Shown here one piece after another: positions 1-5,554 of a stretch of DNA of 44,140 nt. The number at the start of each line of letters is the position of its first letter. Position 1 is the stretch's first letter. The position numbers and the translations under genes are program-made. The DNA lies in IMG/VR virus record IMGVR_UViG_3300031566_000102, positions 1 through 44,140 of that record; one strand, written 5' to 3'. The notes beneath the pieces were generated by a model that saw only the letters and a program-made list of their open reading frames with translations, was not told where the DNA came from and searched no databases. The DNA comes from a virus.

Positions 1-46
1 AACGTAAACCTTTCTTTTTTGCCTCTTCCAGTGTTAATATTTTCAT
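1..46 (-). CDS. 35-aa-repeat array gene, 5' fragment cut by window edge
   Basis: The start codon is at 46 on the minus strand, overlapping the stop of the next gene as ATGA. Only MKILTLEEAKKKGLR is visible before the sequence ends. These residues match the N-terminus of the two complete neighbouring array genes, so this is the beginning of another array member. If the molecule is circular it should continue, perhaps through missing repeats, into the truncated gene at 43726-44140. Function unknown. Confidence 0.75.
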   Translation of the reverse strand, partial: MKILTLEEAKKKGLR

Positions 47-127
47 TTCTTCCCCTTGTTTTTAATTAAATACTCAACCCCGTCTTTGGTTTGGTATGCG
101 TAAACACCGTTGCCGTAACTCCAACAA
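1..127. repeat. 127-base exact direct repeat of 336-462
   Basis: Bases 1-127 are identical to 336-462. The first mismatch is G128 against T463. The repeat covers the 5' end of one array gene, the intergenic RBS and the 3' end of the next. Because it begins at base 1, it probably reflects an assembly break inside the array. Confidence 0.9.
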
Positions 128-381
128 GCAACCGCTCTTTTACCATCCAGTAAATCAACACCATTTCTAATTAAATGGTAAATTCCATCTTTGGTTTGGT
201 ATTCGTAATCATCGTTGTAGTAACTACAACAATAAACCGCTCTTTTACCTTTAAGTAAGTCAACACCATCTCGTATTAAATGGTAAATTCCATCTTTGGT
301 TTGGTAGTCGTAATCACCGTTGTAGTAACTAAAATAACGTAAACCTTTCTTTTTTGCCTCTTCCAGTGTTAATATTTTCAT
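43..381 (-). CDS. Tandem 35-residue repeat protein (array member)
   Basis: The 112-aa protein has the N-terminal leader MKILTLEEAKKKGLRY followed by about three copies of a 35-residue repeat. The conserved frame is YQTKDG, HLIR, GVDLL and GKRAV, followed by a variable S-Y-x-N stretch. It ends in a Lys-rich tail. The DNA of that tail (NKGKK) doubles as a purine-rich ribosome-binding site for the next gene, which starts in an ATGA overlap. The aromatic/Gly-rich repeat loosely resembles WG-type beta repeats, but I do not recognise the family. No signal peptide or membrane segment is seen. Its paralogues lie directly up- and downstream. Function unknown. Confidence 0.8.
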   Translation of the reverse strand: MKILTLEEAKKKGLRYFSYYNGDYDYQTKDGIYHLIRDGVDLLKGKRAVYCCSYYNDDYEYQTKDGIYHLIRNGVDLLDGKRAVACWSYGNGVYAYQTKDGVEYLIKNKGKK

Positions 382-716
382 TTCTTCCCCTTGTTTTTAA
401 TTAAATACTCAACCCCGTCTTTGGTTTGGTATGCGTAAACACCGTTGCCGTAACTCCAACAATCAACCGCTCTTTTACCATCCAGTAAATCAACACCATT
501 TCTAATTAAATGCCAAATCCTATCTTTGGTTTCATATGCGTAATCACCGTTGCCGTAACTCCAACAATAAACCGCTCTTTTACCTTTAAGTAAATCAACA
601 CCATCACATATCAAATGGCAAACCCCGTCTTTGGTTTGGTATGCGTAATGACAGTTGTCGTAACTACAATAACGTAAACCTTTCTTTTTTGCCTCTACCA
701 GTGTTAATATTTTCAT
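378..716 (-). CDS. Tandem 35-residue repeat protein, promoter-proximal array member
   Basis: The 112-aa paralogue of the preceding gene has the same leader (MKILTLVEAKKKGLRY) and repeat frame. Substitutions concentrate at a few positions of each repeat (C/W, Y/G/D, D/V/H, E/A), while YQTKD, GVDLL and GKRAV stay fixed. An AGGAG-type site lies just upstream (717-730). This is the first gene after the strong leftward promoter at 752-780, so it probably heads the array operon. Its stop overlaps the next start as ATGA, implying translational coupling. The fold is unknown; a beta-solenoid or propeller-like repeat protein is a guess. Confidence 0.8.
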   Translation of the reverse strand: MKILTLVEAKKKGLRYCSYDNCHYAYQTKDGVCHLICDGVDLLKGKRAVYCWSYGNGDYAYETKDRIWHLIRNGVDLLDGKRAVDCWSYGNGVYAYQTKDGVEYLIKNKGKK

Positions 717-751
717 TTCTTCTCCTTGTTTTTAATTAAATGGTTATATGT

Positions 752-780
752 ATTGTAAACCATATAAAATAATAAGTCAA
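752..780 (-). promoter_or_regulatory. Leftward sigma70-type promoter for the repeat-protein array
   Basis: On the minus strand, TTGACT (775-780) and TACAAT (752-757) are separated by 17 bp, a near-consensus match. Transcription would start near 745 and enter the array gene at 716 after a short leader with a good RBS. It faces away from the rightward promoter at 825-852. Confidence 0.7.
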
Positions 781-787
781 TTCTTTT

Positions 788-817
788 GTTATAAAATAAA
801 TGTAAAAAAATTATAAC
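788..817. promoter_or_regulatory. Inverted repeat between divergent promoters (candidate operator)
   Basis: GTTATAA (788-794) and TTATAAC (811-817) form a perfect 7-bp inverted repeat with a 16-bp spacer, between the -35 boxes of the two divergent promoters. Its position suits a regulator that controls both. Candidate binders encoded here are the XRE protein (1361-1771) and the small HTH proteins at 42523 and 43235. The surroundings are very AT-rich, so chance is possible. Confidence 0.35.
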
Positions 818-824
818 TTTTTTA

Positions 825-852
825 TTGACAACTTACTTTTAATAGTTAAAAT
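825..852 (+). promoter_or_regulatory. Rightward early promoter
   Basis: TTGACA (825-830), a 16-bp spacer and TAAAAT (847-852) form a good sigma70-like promoter. Transcription would start near 859, upstream of the small membrane genes and the XRE regulator. The -35 and following bases (TTGACAACTTAC) resemble the promoter at 40900 (TTGACACTTAC). Confidence 0.65.
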
Positions 853-890
853 AGTTTGTAGGGAATTTATTAACAGAGAAAGTAATGGGT

Positions 891-1013
891 ATGAAAATAA
901 TAGAAGACTTAAAAGAATTGCTAAAAGTAGATGAAGAGCAACTATGGATGATGGGGACAGGGATTAACTGCTTCATTATAGTAATTCTTATTTATAATTT
1001 ATTAAATTTTTAA
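891..1013 (+). CDS. Small membrane-anchored protein, 40 aa
   Basis: A short ORF, MKIIEDLKELLKVDEEQ and onward, begins soon after the rightward promoter. An alternative in-frame ATG is at 885. The N-terminal half is charged and helical. The C-terminal half (about residues 21-39, rich in I, V, L and F) is a single likely transmembrane segment, giving a tail-anchored layout. I recognise no family. Its place as first gene of the early operon suggests an early host-interaction or membrane role, which is inference only. Confidence 0.5.
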   Translation: MKIIEDLKELLKVDEEQLWMMGTGINCFIIVILIYNLLNF

Positions 1014-1020
1014 AAATTAA

Positions 1021-1173
1021 AATAAGAATGGTGAAGAAGTTAATAGCTGTTCTGCGACAGCAAAAGAAACAATAGAAGCTTGCAAACCTTACGCAAATGA
1101 GCGTGAGGATGTTGCTAAGGTTTTATTACTGAATTTGTCAACTGGTAAAAAAGTTGGTGAATATGTTAAATAA
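1021..1173 (+). pseudogene. Open frame without a start codon, probable 5'-truncated gene remnant
   Basis: The frame is open for about 50 codons and reads like real protein (NGEEVNSCSATAKETIEAC, then a Lys-rich end). It lies directly after an in-frame stop at 1018-1020 and has no ATG, GTG or TTG start. The only ATG nearby (1028) is in another frame and gives 15 codons. It may be a truncated gene, or be joined to the preceding ORF by a frameshift. Function unknown. Confidence 0.35.
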
Positions 1174-1196
1174 TATTAATTAAAAAAGGAAAGAAA

Positions 1197-1289
1197 ATGT
1201 TTTATCTTGTAAATGGGTTAATAATAACTGTTTTCACACTTATTGCTTTATTAGCTATATGTGTTTATAAAATTTATAAAAGAAAATAA
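1197..1289 (+). CDS. Small single-pass membrane peptide, 30 aa
   Basis: A clear RBS (AAAAAAGGAAAG) precedes the ATG. The 30-residue product is almost wholly one transmembrane helix, beginning MFYLVNGLIITVF and ending in a basic tail (KIYKRK) that would sit in the cytoplasm. No family is recognised. It is the last gene before a C-run/G-run hairpin. Confidence 0.5.
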   Translation: MFYLVNGLIITVFTLIALLAICVYKIYKRK

Positions 1290-1299
1290 TTATTAACCT

Positions 1300-1332
1300 C
1301 CCCCCCTCTTATTGAAAAAAAAAGGGGGGGGG
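1300..1332. other. C-run/G-run hairpin upstream of the XRE gene
   Basis: Seven C (1300-1306) can pair with the run of nine G at 1324-1332, with T1307-A1323 extending the stem. No clear U-tract follows, so an ordinary intrinsic terminator is uncertain. The segment CCCCCCTCTTATTGAA (1301-1316) recurs as its reverse complement at 2040-2055, on the other side of the two-gene XRE cassette. The homopolymer runs are likely to vary in length. Confidence 0.5.
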
Positions 1333-1360
1333 AATAAATATTAAAAAAAGGAAAAATAAA

Positions 1361-1771
1361 ATGAAAAAAGAAAAAACAATAGAAGATAAGTATATCGGAA
1401 ATAGATTGAAATTGAGAAGAAGCCAATTAGGCGTTTCTCAAACTCAACTTGCTAAGTTTGAAAAATTAACTTTCCAACAAGTTCAAAAATATGAAAGCGG
1501 TGTAAATAAAATTGCTTCAGGTAGACTTTATAGATTTGCAAGAATCTTACATGTTCCAATGAGTTACTTTTATGAAGGAATTGAGGATGTTATCGAAGCC
1601 TCTGAGGACGATAAAATTGCTATTGCTAAGGTTGAGTCTCAAAAGATGGATAAAAGCACTCATAACGACCTTAGGAAGCTTAATTTATTCTTCTTAAAGA
1701 TTAAAAACCCATTGTTAAGAAAGAGTGTTATTGCTCTTGCTAAGAGTTTAGTGGAGGTGAAGGGTGAGTAA
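1361..1771 (+). CDS. XRE-family HTH transcriptional regulator
   Basis: The 136-aa protein has an XRE/Cro-C1 helix-turn-helix over about residues 13-66. It carries the pattern GNRLKLRRSQLGVSQTQLA, then TFQQVQKYESG, then VPMSYFYEG, the form common in alphaproteobacterial repressors. The C-terminal ~60 residues are helical and may mediate dimerisation. No LexA-like autopeptidase domain is present. A purine-rich RBS precedes the ATG. It overlaps the next gene by 8 bases and is probably cotranscribed with it. It likely controls the divergent early promoters at 752-852, but the operators are unproven. Confidence 0.85.
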   Translation: MKKEKTIEDKYIGNRLKLRRSQLGVSQTQLAKFEKLTFQQVQKYESGVNKIASGRLYRFARILHVPMSYFYEGIEDVIEASEDDKIAIAKVESQKMDKSTHNDLRKLNLFFLKIKNPLLRKSVIALAKSLVEVKGE

Positions 1772-2027
1772 TTATGAAATAAGATTGAGAAAAGATGAAA
1801 AAGGAAACTTATTTATAGTGGATAACACGCCTCGTATATGGAGCGATACCTTACAAACATACTACAGACATTGGGTAAAAACGGATACAGGTTGGTTACG
1901 GAAGTGTGCCTTGTTTGAAGAAAAATTTGTAAAGTTAGAAAAAGCTACCAAAAATGAGTGTAAAGAGCTATTAGATTTACTAAGTAAAGAAATAGGAAAA
2001 GATGGTTATACGCTAGTTGAAGACTAA
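1764..2027 (+). CDS. Hypothetical protein, 87 aa, coupled to XRE regulator
   Basis: It starts at GTG (1764) with GGAGG six bases upstream, inside the end of the XRE gene. The 87-aa product has no recognised domain. The N-terminal part looks beta-rich with several Trp (RIWSDTLQTYYRHWVKTDTGW), and the C-terminal third is helical and charged. It forms a two-gene cassette with the XRE regulator, flanked by matching C/G-run hairpins, and may be a partner or accessory of the regulator (inference). Confidence 0.6.
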   Translation: MSNYEIRLRKDEKGNLFIVDNTPRIWSDTLQTYYRHWVKTDTGWLRKCALFEEKFVKLEKATKNECKELLDLLSKEIGKDGYTLVED

Positions 2028-2033
2028 CCCCCT

Positions 2034-2055
2034 CCCCCCTTCAATAAGAGGGGGG
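2034..2055. other. C-run/G-run hairpin downstream of the XRE cassette
   Basis: CCCCCCTT (2034-2041) pairs with GAGGGGGG (2048-2055) around a 6-base loop. AAATAATAGG follows instead of a T-tract, so termination is uncertain. It carries the reverse complement of the sequence at 1301-1316. Confidence 0.5.
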
Positions 2056-2147
2056 ATAAATAATAGGAGTGTGTTCCAACAAATCTCTTCTAAATTTTAA
2101 TTACCCACTCCTAATAATTAAAAGTTTATGTTTATACAACTTTTTCA

Positions 2148-2176
2148 TTGACACTCATAATTTTTAGTATTAATAT
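2148..2176 (+). promoter_or_regulatory. Promoter of the replication operon
   Basis: TTGACA at 2148-2153 is followed, 17 bp on, by an AT-rich -10 region (TAATAT, 2171-2176; not ideal). The start site near 2183 would fall at the first base of the interlocked inverted repeats at 2185. It serves the initiator/DnaB operon. Confidence 0.5.
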
Positions 2177-2184
2177 TAAATTAC

Positions 2185-2261
2185 AAGCTGTGAAAGTTAC
2201 CGATTTTATGAGAATAGTAAAACCTCTTCTAGTTTCACAGCTTACGAGTTTGCTATTCTCA
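2185..2261 (+). promoter_or_regulatory. Interlocked inverted repeats in replication leader (pseudoknot or switch)
   Basis: Two inverted repeats interleave in the order A-B-A'-B'. A is AAGCTGTGAAA (2185-2195) and A' is TTTCACAGCTT (2233-2243), an 11-bp perfect match. B is TGAGAATAGTAAA (2209-2221) and B' is TTTGCTATTCTCA (2249-2261), 13 bp with one G-U. As RNA this gives a pseudoknot or two competing stems at the very 5' end of the replication mRNA, ending 17 bases before the ATG at 2279. As DNA it could be two overlapping operators. Confidence 0.6.
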
Positions 2262-2278
2262 CCTTACTTGGATAAATA

Positions 2279-2962
2279 ATGCCAGTAAAGCTATATAACT
2301 TAGATATTTGGGTTTATAACAGAATAAAATTCTTTAGCGATAAAGGATTGGAATGCTTTGAGAGCAACGACTCAATGGCAAGTCTATTTGGTAGACACAA
2401 AAATAGAATTTCAGCATCAATACAAAAATTGACTAAAGAATGCTATATAAAAAATCTAGGTACAAATAAATACAATCGCAGGCTAACTACTACTGAAAAA
2501 GAAATAAACATTTGCGGTGTTACAATAGACAAAAACGGTGTTACTTTAAACAAAAACAGTGATAACCTAACACCGACTTTGGATAAAGCAATAGACAAAA
2601 ACGGTGTTACTGAATTAACAAAAACGGTGTTAGCTTTAGACAAAAACGGTGATATATATAAAGAATTATATAAATACTTTATAAATGAATATTTAAAAGA
2701 AGAAAAGAAAATAAAAGAAAATAAAGAAGAAAAACTTTCTCATGATTTTATTTTATCAGAAGAAACAAAAAATACTTTGCAAAAAGAAGGCTATGGACAA
2801 GAACAAATTGATAAAACCTTGATAAACTTTAAAGATTATTGGATAAATGGAGATGGGAAAGGAAAAAGAAAAACAAACTGGCAAAGCACGTTTAGAAATT
2901 GGATAAGGAAAAACAAACCTTGGAAAACAGAGGAACATTTTATTAACAGACCAAAATTTTAA
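2279..2962 (+). CDS. Phage replication initiator protein (lambda O-like role), 227 aa
   Basis: Residues 1-75 look like a winged-helix DNA-binding domain (DSMASLFGRHKNRISASIQKL, then a basic RR segment). A central low-complexity linker (about 80-125) contains repeated DKNG. The C-terminus (about 160-222) has the F-x-x-YW and W-x-x-TFRNWIRK pattern seen in DnaT-like or helicase-recruiting ends of phage replication proteins. The linker is encoded by iteron-like DNA repeats, as in lambda O, so the origin probably lies in this gene. DnaB follows 5 bp downstream. It likely opens the origin and loads the helicase. No strong Shine-Dalgarno is visible. Confidence 0.7.
   Translation: MPVKLYNLDIWVYNRIKFFSDKGLECFESNDSMASLFGRHKNRISASIQKLTKECYIKNLGTNKYNRRLTTTEKEINICGVTIDKNGVTLNKNSDNLTPTLDKAIDKNGVTELTKTVLALDKNGDIYKELYKYFINEYLKEEKKIKENKEEKLSHDFILSEETKNTLQKEGYGQEQIDKTLINFKDYWINGDGKGKRKTNWQSTFRNWIRKNKPWKTEEHFINRPKF
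2508..2654 (+). other. Putative replication origin: phased iterons within the initiator gene
   Basis: Copies of the core ACAAAAACGGTGTTA begin at about 2508 (degenerate), 2529, 2550 (degenerate), 2595, 2618 and 2640. The spacings are 21, 21, 45, 23 and 22 bp, close to two helical turns. An inverted half-copy (TAACACCG) sits at 2568-2575 in the double-length gap. The 2618 copy is in a different reading frame from the others (it encodes TKTVL, not DKNGV), so the DNA rather than the peptide is conserved. Confidence 0.7.
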
Positions 2963-2967
2963 AGATT

Positions 2968-4335
2968 ATGGAACTATACAACATAGAAGCAGAGCAAATC
3001 ATTCTTGGAAGTATTATTCAAAACAACGAGTATTTTTTCAAAGTAACTGAAACCATAAAAGCAAACGACTTTTACGAGCCTGTTCATCAAGAATTATATA
3101 AATATCTTGAAAAACAAATTACTTCAGGCGAGCAAGCTAACTCAGTCAACATGCAGAAAATATTTAACTCAAACAAAATTCTAAAAGAACTTGGAGGGCA
3201 AAATTATCTTGGAATAATACTTGGCGTAGCAAGTGGTATATTTGACATTCCAAATCATGCAAGGGAAGTATTAGACCTTTCAAGGAGAAGAAGAGCAAGA
3301 CAACTTGCGGAAAATTTATTAGCTATCGTAAACAGCCCTGAAAACAATAGCGTTGAAATGCTTGACAAAATCAAGACTGATATTGAGAACATCCAAGATG
3401 ATACAGGCTACGAATACAATGTTAAATCAATCTATGAAATAGTTTCAAAGGAAATTCCAGTCATCCAAGAAAACATGCAAAATAAAACTATTTCAAGACT
3501 CAGAACTGGTTTAAAAGACTTTGATGAGAAATTCCACGGCTTAAAAAATGGTGAGCTAACAATTTTTGGCGGTAGACCATCAATGGGTAAATCAACAATT
3601 GCATCACAAATAGGCTTAAATATTGCCAACAGTGGTAAAAATGTTATATTTTTCAGTGAAGAAATGAGCAATGAAATAAATGCTTACCGTACCATTGCTA
3701 ACATCACGAGGGTTAATTCCTATAAGTTTGAGAAAGGTTTTATAAACGAAACTGAATTTAAATTGCTAGAACAAAAAGCAACAACACTAAAAAACACAAA
3801 CTTTTATATTGACGATAGAACAAGCATAACACCTGCATACATGGAAAAAACAATAAGGCGTTTATATAGGAAACTTGGAAGAATTGATTTAGTGATCATC
3901 GACTACCTTCAATTTACAAAAGCTGATGGAAACGAAAAAGACATAAGGCGTATACTTTCCGATATAACTAAAAAGCTAAAAGGACTTGCAAAAAAATATG
4001 ATTGCCCTGTGCTTTGCCTTTCACAGTTAAATCGTGAAGTGGACAAACGCGACAATAAAAGACCTGAAATGTTTGATTTAAGAGATAGCGGCACAATTGA
4101 AGAAGATGCTGATATGGTAGTGTTCTGTTACAGGGCTGAATATTATGAAAAAAAATATCTTGACGGATTAAATGAATTTTCAGAAGACCAAAAAGAGAGA
4201 AAAAATTACCAACTTACAAAGGCAGAACTTGAACGAGATAAAAATACTTGCGAATTAATCGTAAGAAAAAATAGAAACGGTGCTTGTGGCACTGCTACTA
4301 TCAAATACTTACAAGAATTTTTTATTGCATTCTAG
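2968..4335 (+). CDS. dnaB: Replicative DNA helicase, DnaB family
   Basis: The 455-aa protein has normal DnaB length. The N-terminal domain begins NIEAEQIILGSI. A RecA-type helicase domain follows, with Walker A GRPSMGKST near residues 201-209, Walker B IDLVIIDYLQF near 306-316, and the LSQLNREVDKR motif with the DLRDSGTIEEDADMV segment after it. It would act as the hexameric 5'-3' replicative helicase, loaded by the initiator encoded just upstream. No phage primase or polymerase accompanies it, so the host replisome is probably recruited. Translation is probably coupled to the upstream gene because the RBS is weak. Confidence 0.93.
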   Translation: MELYNIEAEQIILGSIIQNNEYFFKVTETIKANDFYEPVHQELYKYLEKQITSGEQANSVNMQKIFNSNKILKELGGQNYLGIILGVASGIFDIPNHAREVLDLSRRRRARQLAENLLAIVNSPENNSVEMLDKIKTDIENIQDDTGYEYNVKSIYEIVSKEIPVIQENMQNKTISRLRTGLKDFDEKFHGLKNGELTIFGGRPSMGKSTIASQIGLNIANSGKNVIFFSEEMSNEINAYRTIANITRVNSYKFEKGFINETEFKLLEQKATTLKNTNFYIDDRTSITPAYMEKTIRRLYRKLGRIDLVIIDYLQFTKADGNEKDIRRILSDITKKLKGLAKKYDCPVLCLSQLNREVDKRDNKRPEMFDLRDSGTIEEDADMVVFCYRAEYYEKKYLDGLNEFSEDQKERKNYQLTKAELERDKNTCELIVRKNRNGACGTATIKYLQEFFIAF

Positions 4336-4343
4336 GAGAAATT

Positions 4344-4592
4344 ATGATTGAAAAAGAATTGAGAAAACAAATTGGATTGAGAGAAGAGCCGATGAGTTTG
4401 GCTAAAAAATTTATACTAGAAGCATTCTGTAACATTTGCGTTAAAGATTTTGCACTAGAAGAAAGAGAAAGAGCAATCGTTGCTTGCCAAATAGTGAAAG
4501 AATTACAAAATCTTGTTAATAATTATTATACAAGACAAGAAATAATCAAAGATAATGTGTTAAATTTAAACGTAGAGTGCGAAAGAAAATAA
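4344..4592 (+). CDS. Hypothetical protein, 82 aa
   Basis: I chose the ATG at 4344 because AGGAGAA precedes it. An upstream in-frame ATG at 4284 lies inside dnaB. The product (MIEKELRKQIGLREEPMSLAK onward) is helical and charged, with no recognised domain. It follows dnaB by 8 bases in the replication operon. Function unknown. Confidence 0.6.
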   Translation: MIEKELRKQIGLREEPMSLAKKFILEAFCNICVKDFALEERERAIVACQIVKELQNLVNNYYTRQEIIKDNVLNLNVECERK

Positions 4593-4650
4593 AAAAGGTT
4601 AAATGACCTTAATAAATAAAAAAATGAACTGTACGTGGCTTAAAATTAAT

Positions 4651-4673
4651 ATTAATAAGAAAGGAGAATGAGA
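4651..4673 (+). repeat. 23-base intergenic/RBS repeat, copy 1
   Basis: The 23 bases ending in AAGAAAGGAGAATGAGA are identical to 5058-5080. Each copy places an AGGAG site before a zinc-ribbon gene. The preceding bases (4618-4650) also resemble the junction at 5531-5566, suggesting duplication or a deletion scar. Confidence 0.8.
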
Positions 4674-5047
4674 TGATGTACACAAAAATAACAGACACTA
4701 GTATTTTAAACAAACTAACTAGAGAATTGTGGGAATTGCCATTGAAAGTAGATAATCTAGGTCGTAGAGAATTGTATTTTAAATGCAAGGTTGACTTTGA
4801 AAATGGATATTGCTCTTGCGGACAAAAACTAGACTACGGCTGGAGCTATTGCCCTAATTGTTCCGATAGTGCGGATGAAGCAGTTATTGAAGCAGAAAGT
4901 GTCAATGGAGCTTATGATATTTATTGTAAACGCAAAGGTTATACAGAAAAAGAAAAAGAGGAATATAGGAAGTTAACCATCAAGAAGGCAAAAATATCTC
5001 TTTGGGTTCAAAGTAACATTTATGAAAAATTAAAAAATGACAAATAA
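4673..5047 (+). CDS. Small zinc-ribbon protein, 124 aa
   Basis: A C-x-C ... C-x2-C zinc ribbon (GYCSCGQKLDYGWSYCPNCS, about residues 42-61) follows a basic/aromatic N-terminus. The C-terminal half is a charged helix rich in Lys and Glu. AGGAG lies six bases upstream. Zinc ribbons of this sort are common in small phage DNA- or protein-binding factors; the partner here is unknown. It is followed by a second zinc-binding gene with an identical RBS leader. Confidence 0.65.
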   Translation: MMYTKITDTSILNKLTRELWELPLKVDNLGRRELYFKCKVDFENGYCSCGQKLDYGWSYCPNCSDSADEAVIEAESVNGAYDIYCKRKGYTEKEKEEYRKLTIKKAKISLWVQSNIYEKLKNDK

Positions 5048-5057
5048 AACACTAACC

Positions 5058-5080
5058 ATTAATAAGAAAGGAGAATGAGA
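5058..5080 (+). repeat. 23-base intergenic/RBS repeat, copy 2
   Basis: Identical to 4651-4673. Its AGGAG is too close to the ATG at 5075 but well spaced for the ATG at 5081. Confidence 0.8.
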
Positions 5081-5545
5081 ATGAAAGAAACAAAATGTCC
5101 AAAATGCGGACACGTCCAAAATAAACAAAATCAAAAACCTGATTTAAAGACAAAACTATTCATGGACTTCTTTGAGTCGCAAGGAACAAAGTTTGTTCAT
5201 CATATCCAGTGCGAAAAATGCGAGGTTTTTTTTCCACAAGATGAACACACAGTAGAAAACCCAATGCATAAAATAGCCCAAAAATTTGTTGATAAATATT
5301 TTAACTATGATGTTGAAGATGAAGAAGATAAAATAATTTTAACTGTAGACGATTGGATTGACGGGGAAGGTGGCATTGTAGACGTGCATGGCTATTGTTT
5401 CTATATAGAATTTATGAAAGAAGCTTTAAAATTAAATGCAACACAAGACCAAGTGCTTGATTTCTATAACTATGAAATAGACAGTTTCACAAATGGAAAG
5501 CAACCAATGACTTTTCAAGAATTTATTAATAAAAATGAACTGTAG
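5081..5545 (+). CDS. Zinc-finger protein, about 154 aa
   Basis: The start at 5081 (MKETKCPKCGH) fits the RBS better than the in-frame ATG at 5075. Two CxxC pairs, CPKCGH near residue 6 and CEKCEVFF near residue 47, form one zinc ribbon. An acidic C-terminal domain follows (DVEDEEDKIILTVDDWIDG, later FYNYEIDSF). This arrangement resembles restriction-alleviation (Lar-like) or other small phage zinc proteins, but homology is not established. It directly precedes the DNA methyltransferase, which would fit an anti-restriction role (inference). Confidence 0.6.
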   Translation: MKETKCPKCGHVQNKQNQKPDLKTKLFMDFFESQGTKFVHHIQCEKCEVFFPQDEHTVENPMHKIAQKFVDKYFNYDVEDEEDKIILTVDDWIDGEGGIVDVHGYCFYIEFMKEALKLNATQDQVLDFYNYEIDSFTNGKQPMTFQEFINKNEL

Positions 5546-5554
5546 GGCTTTAAA

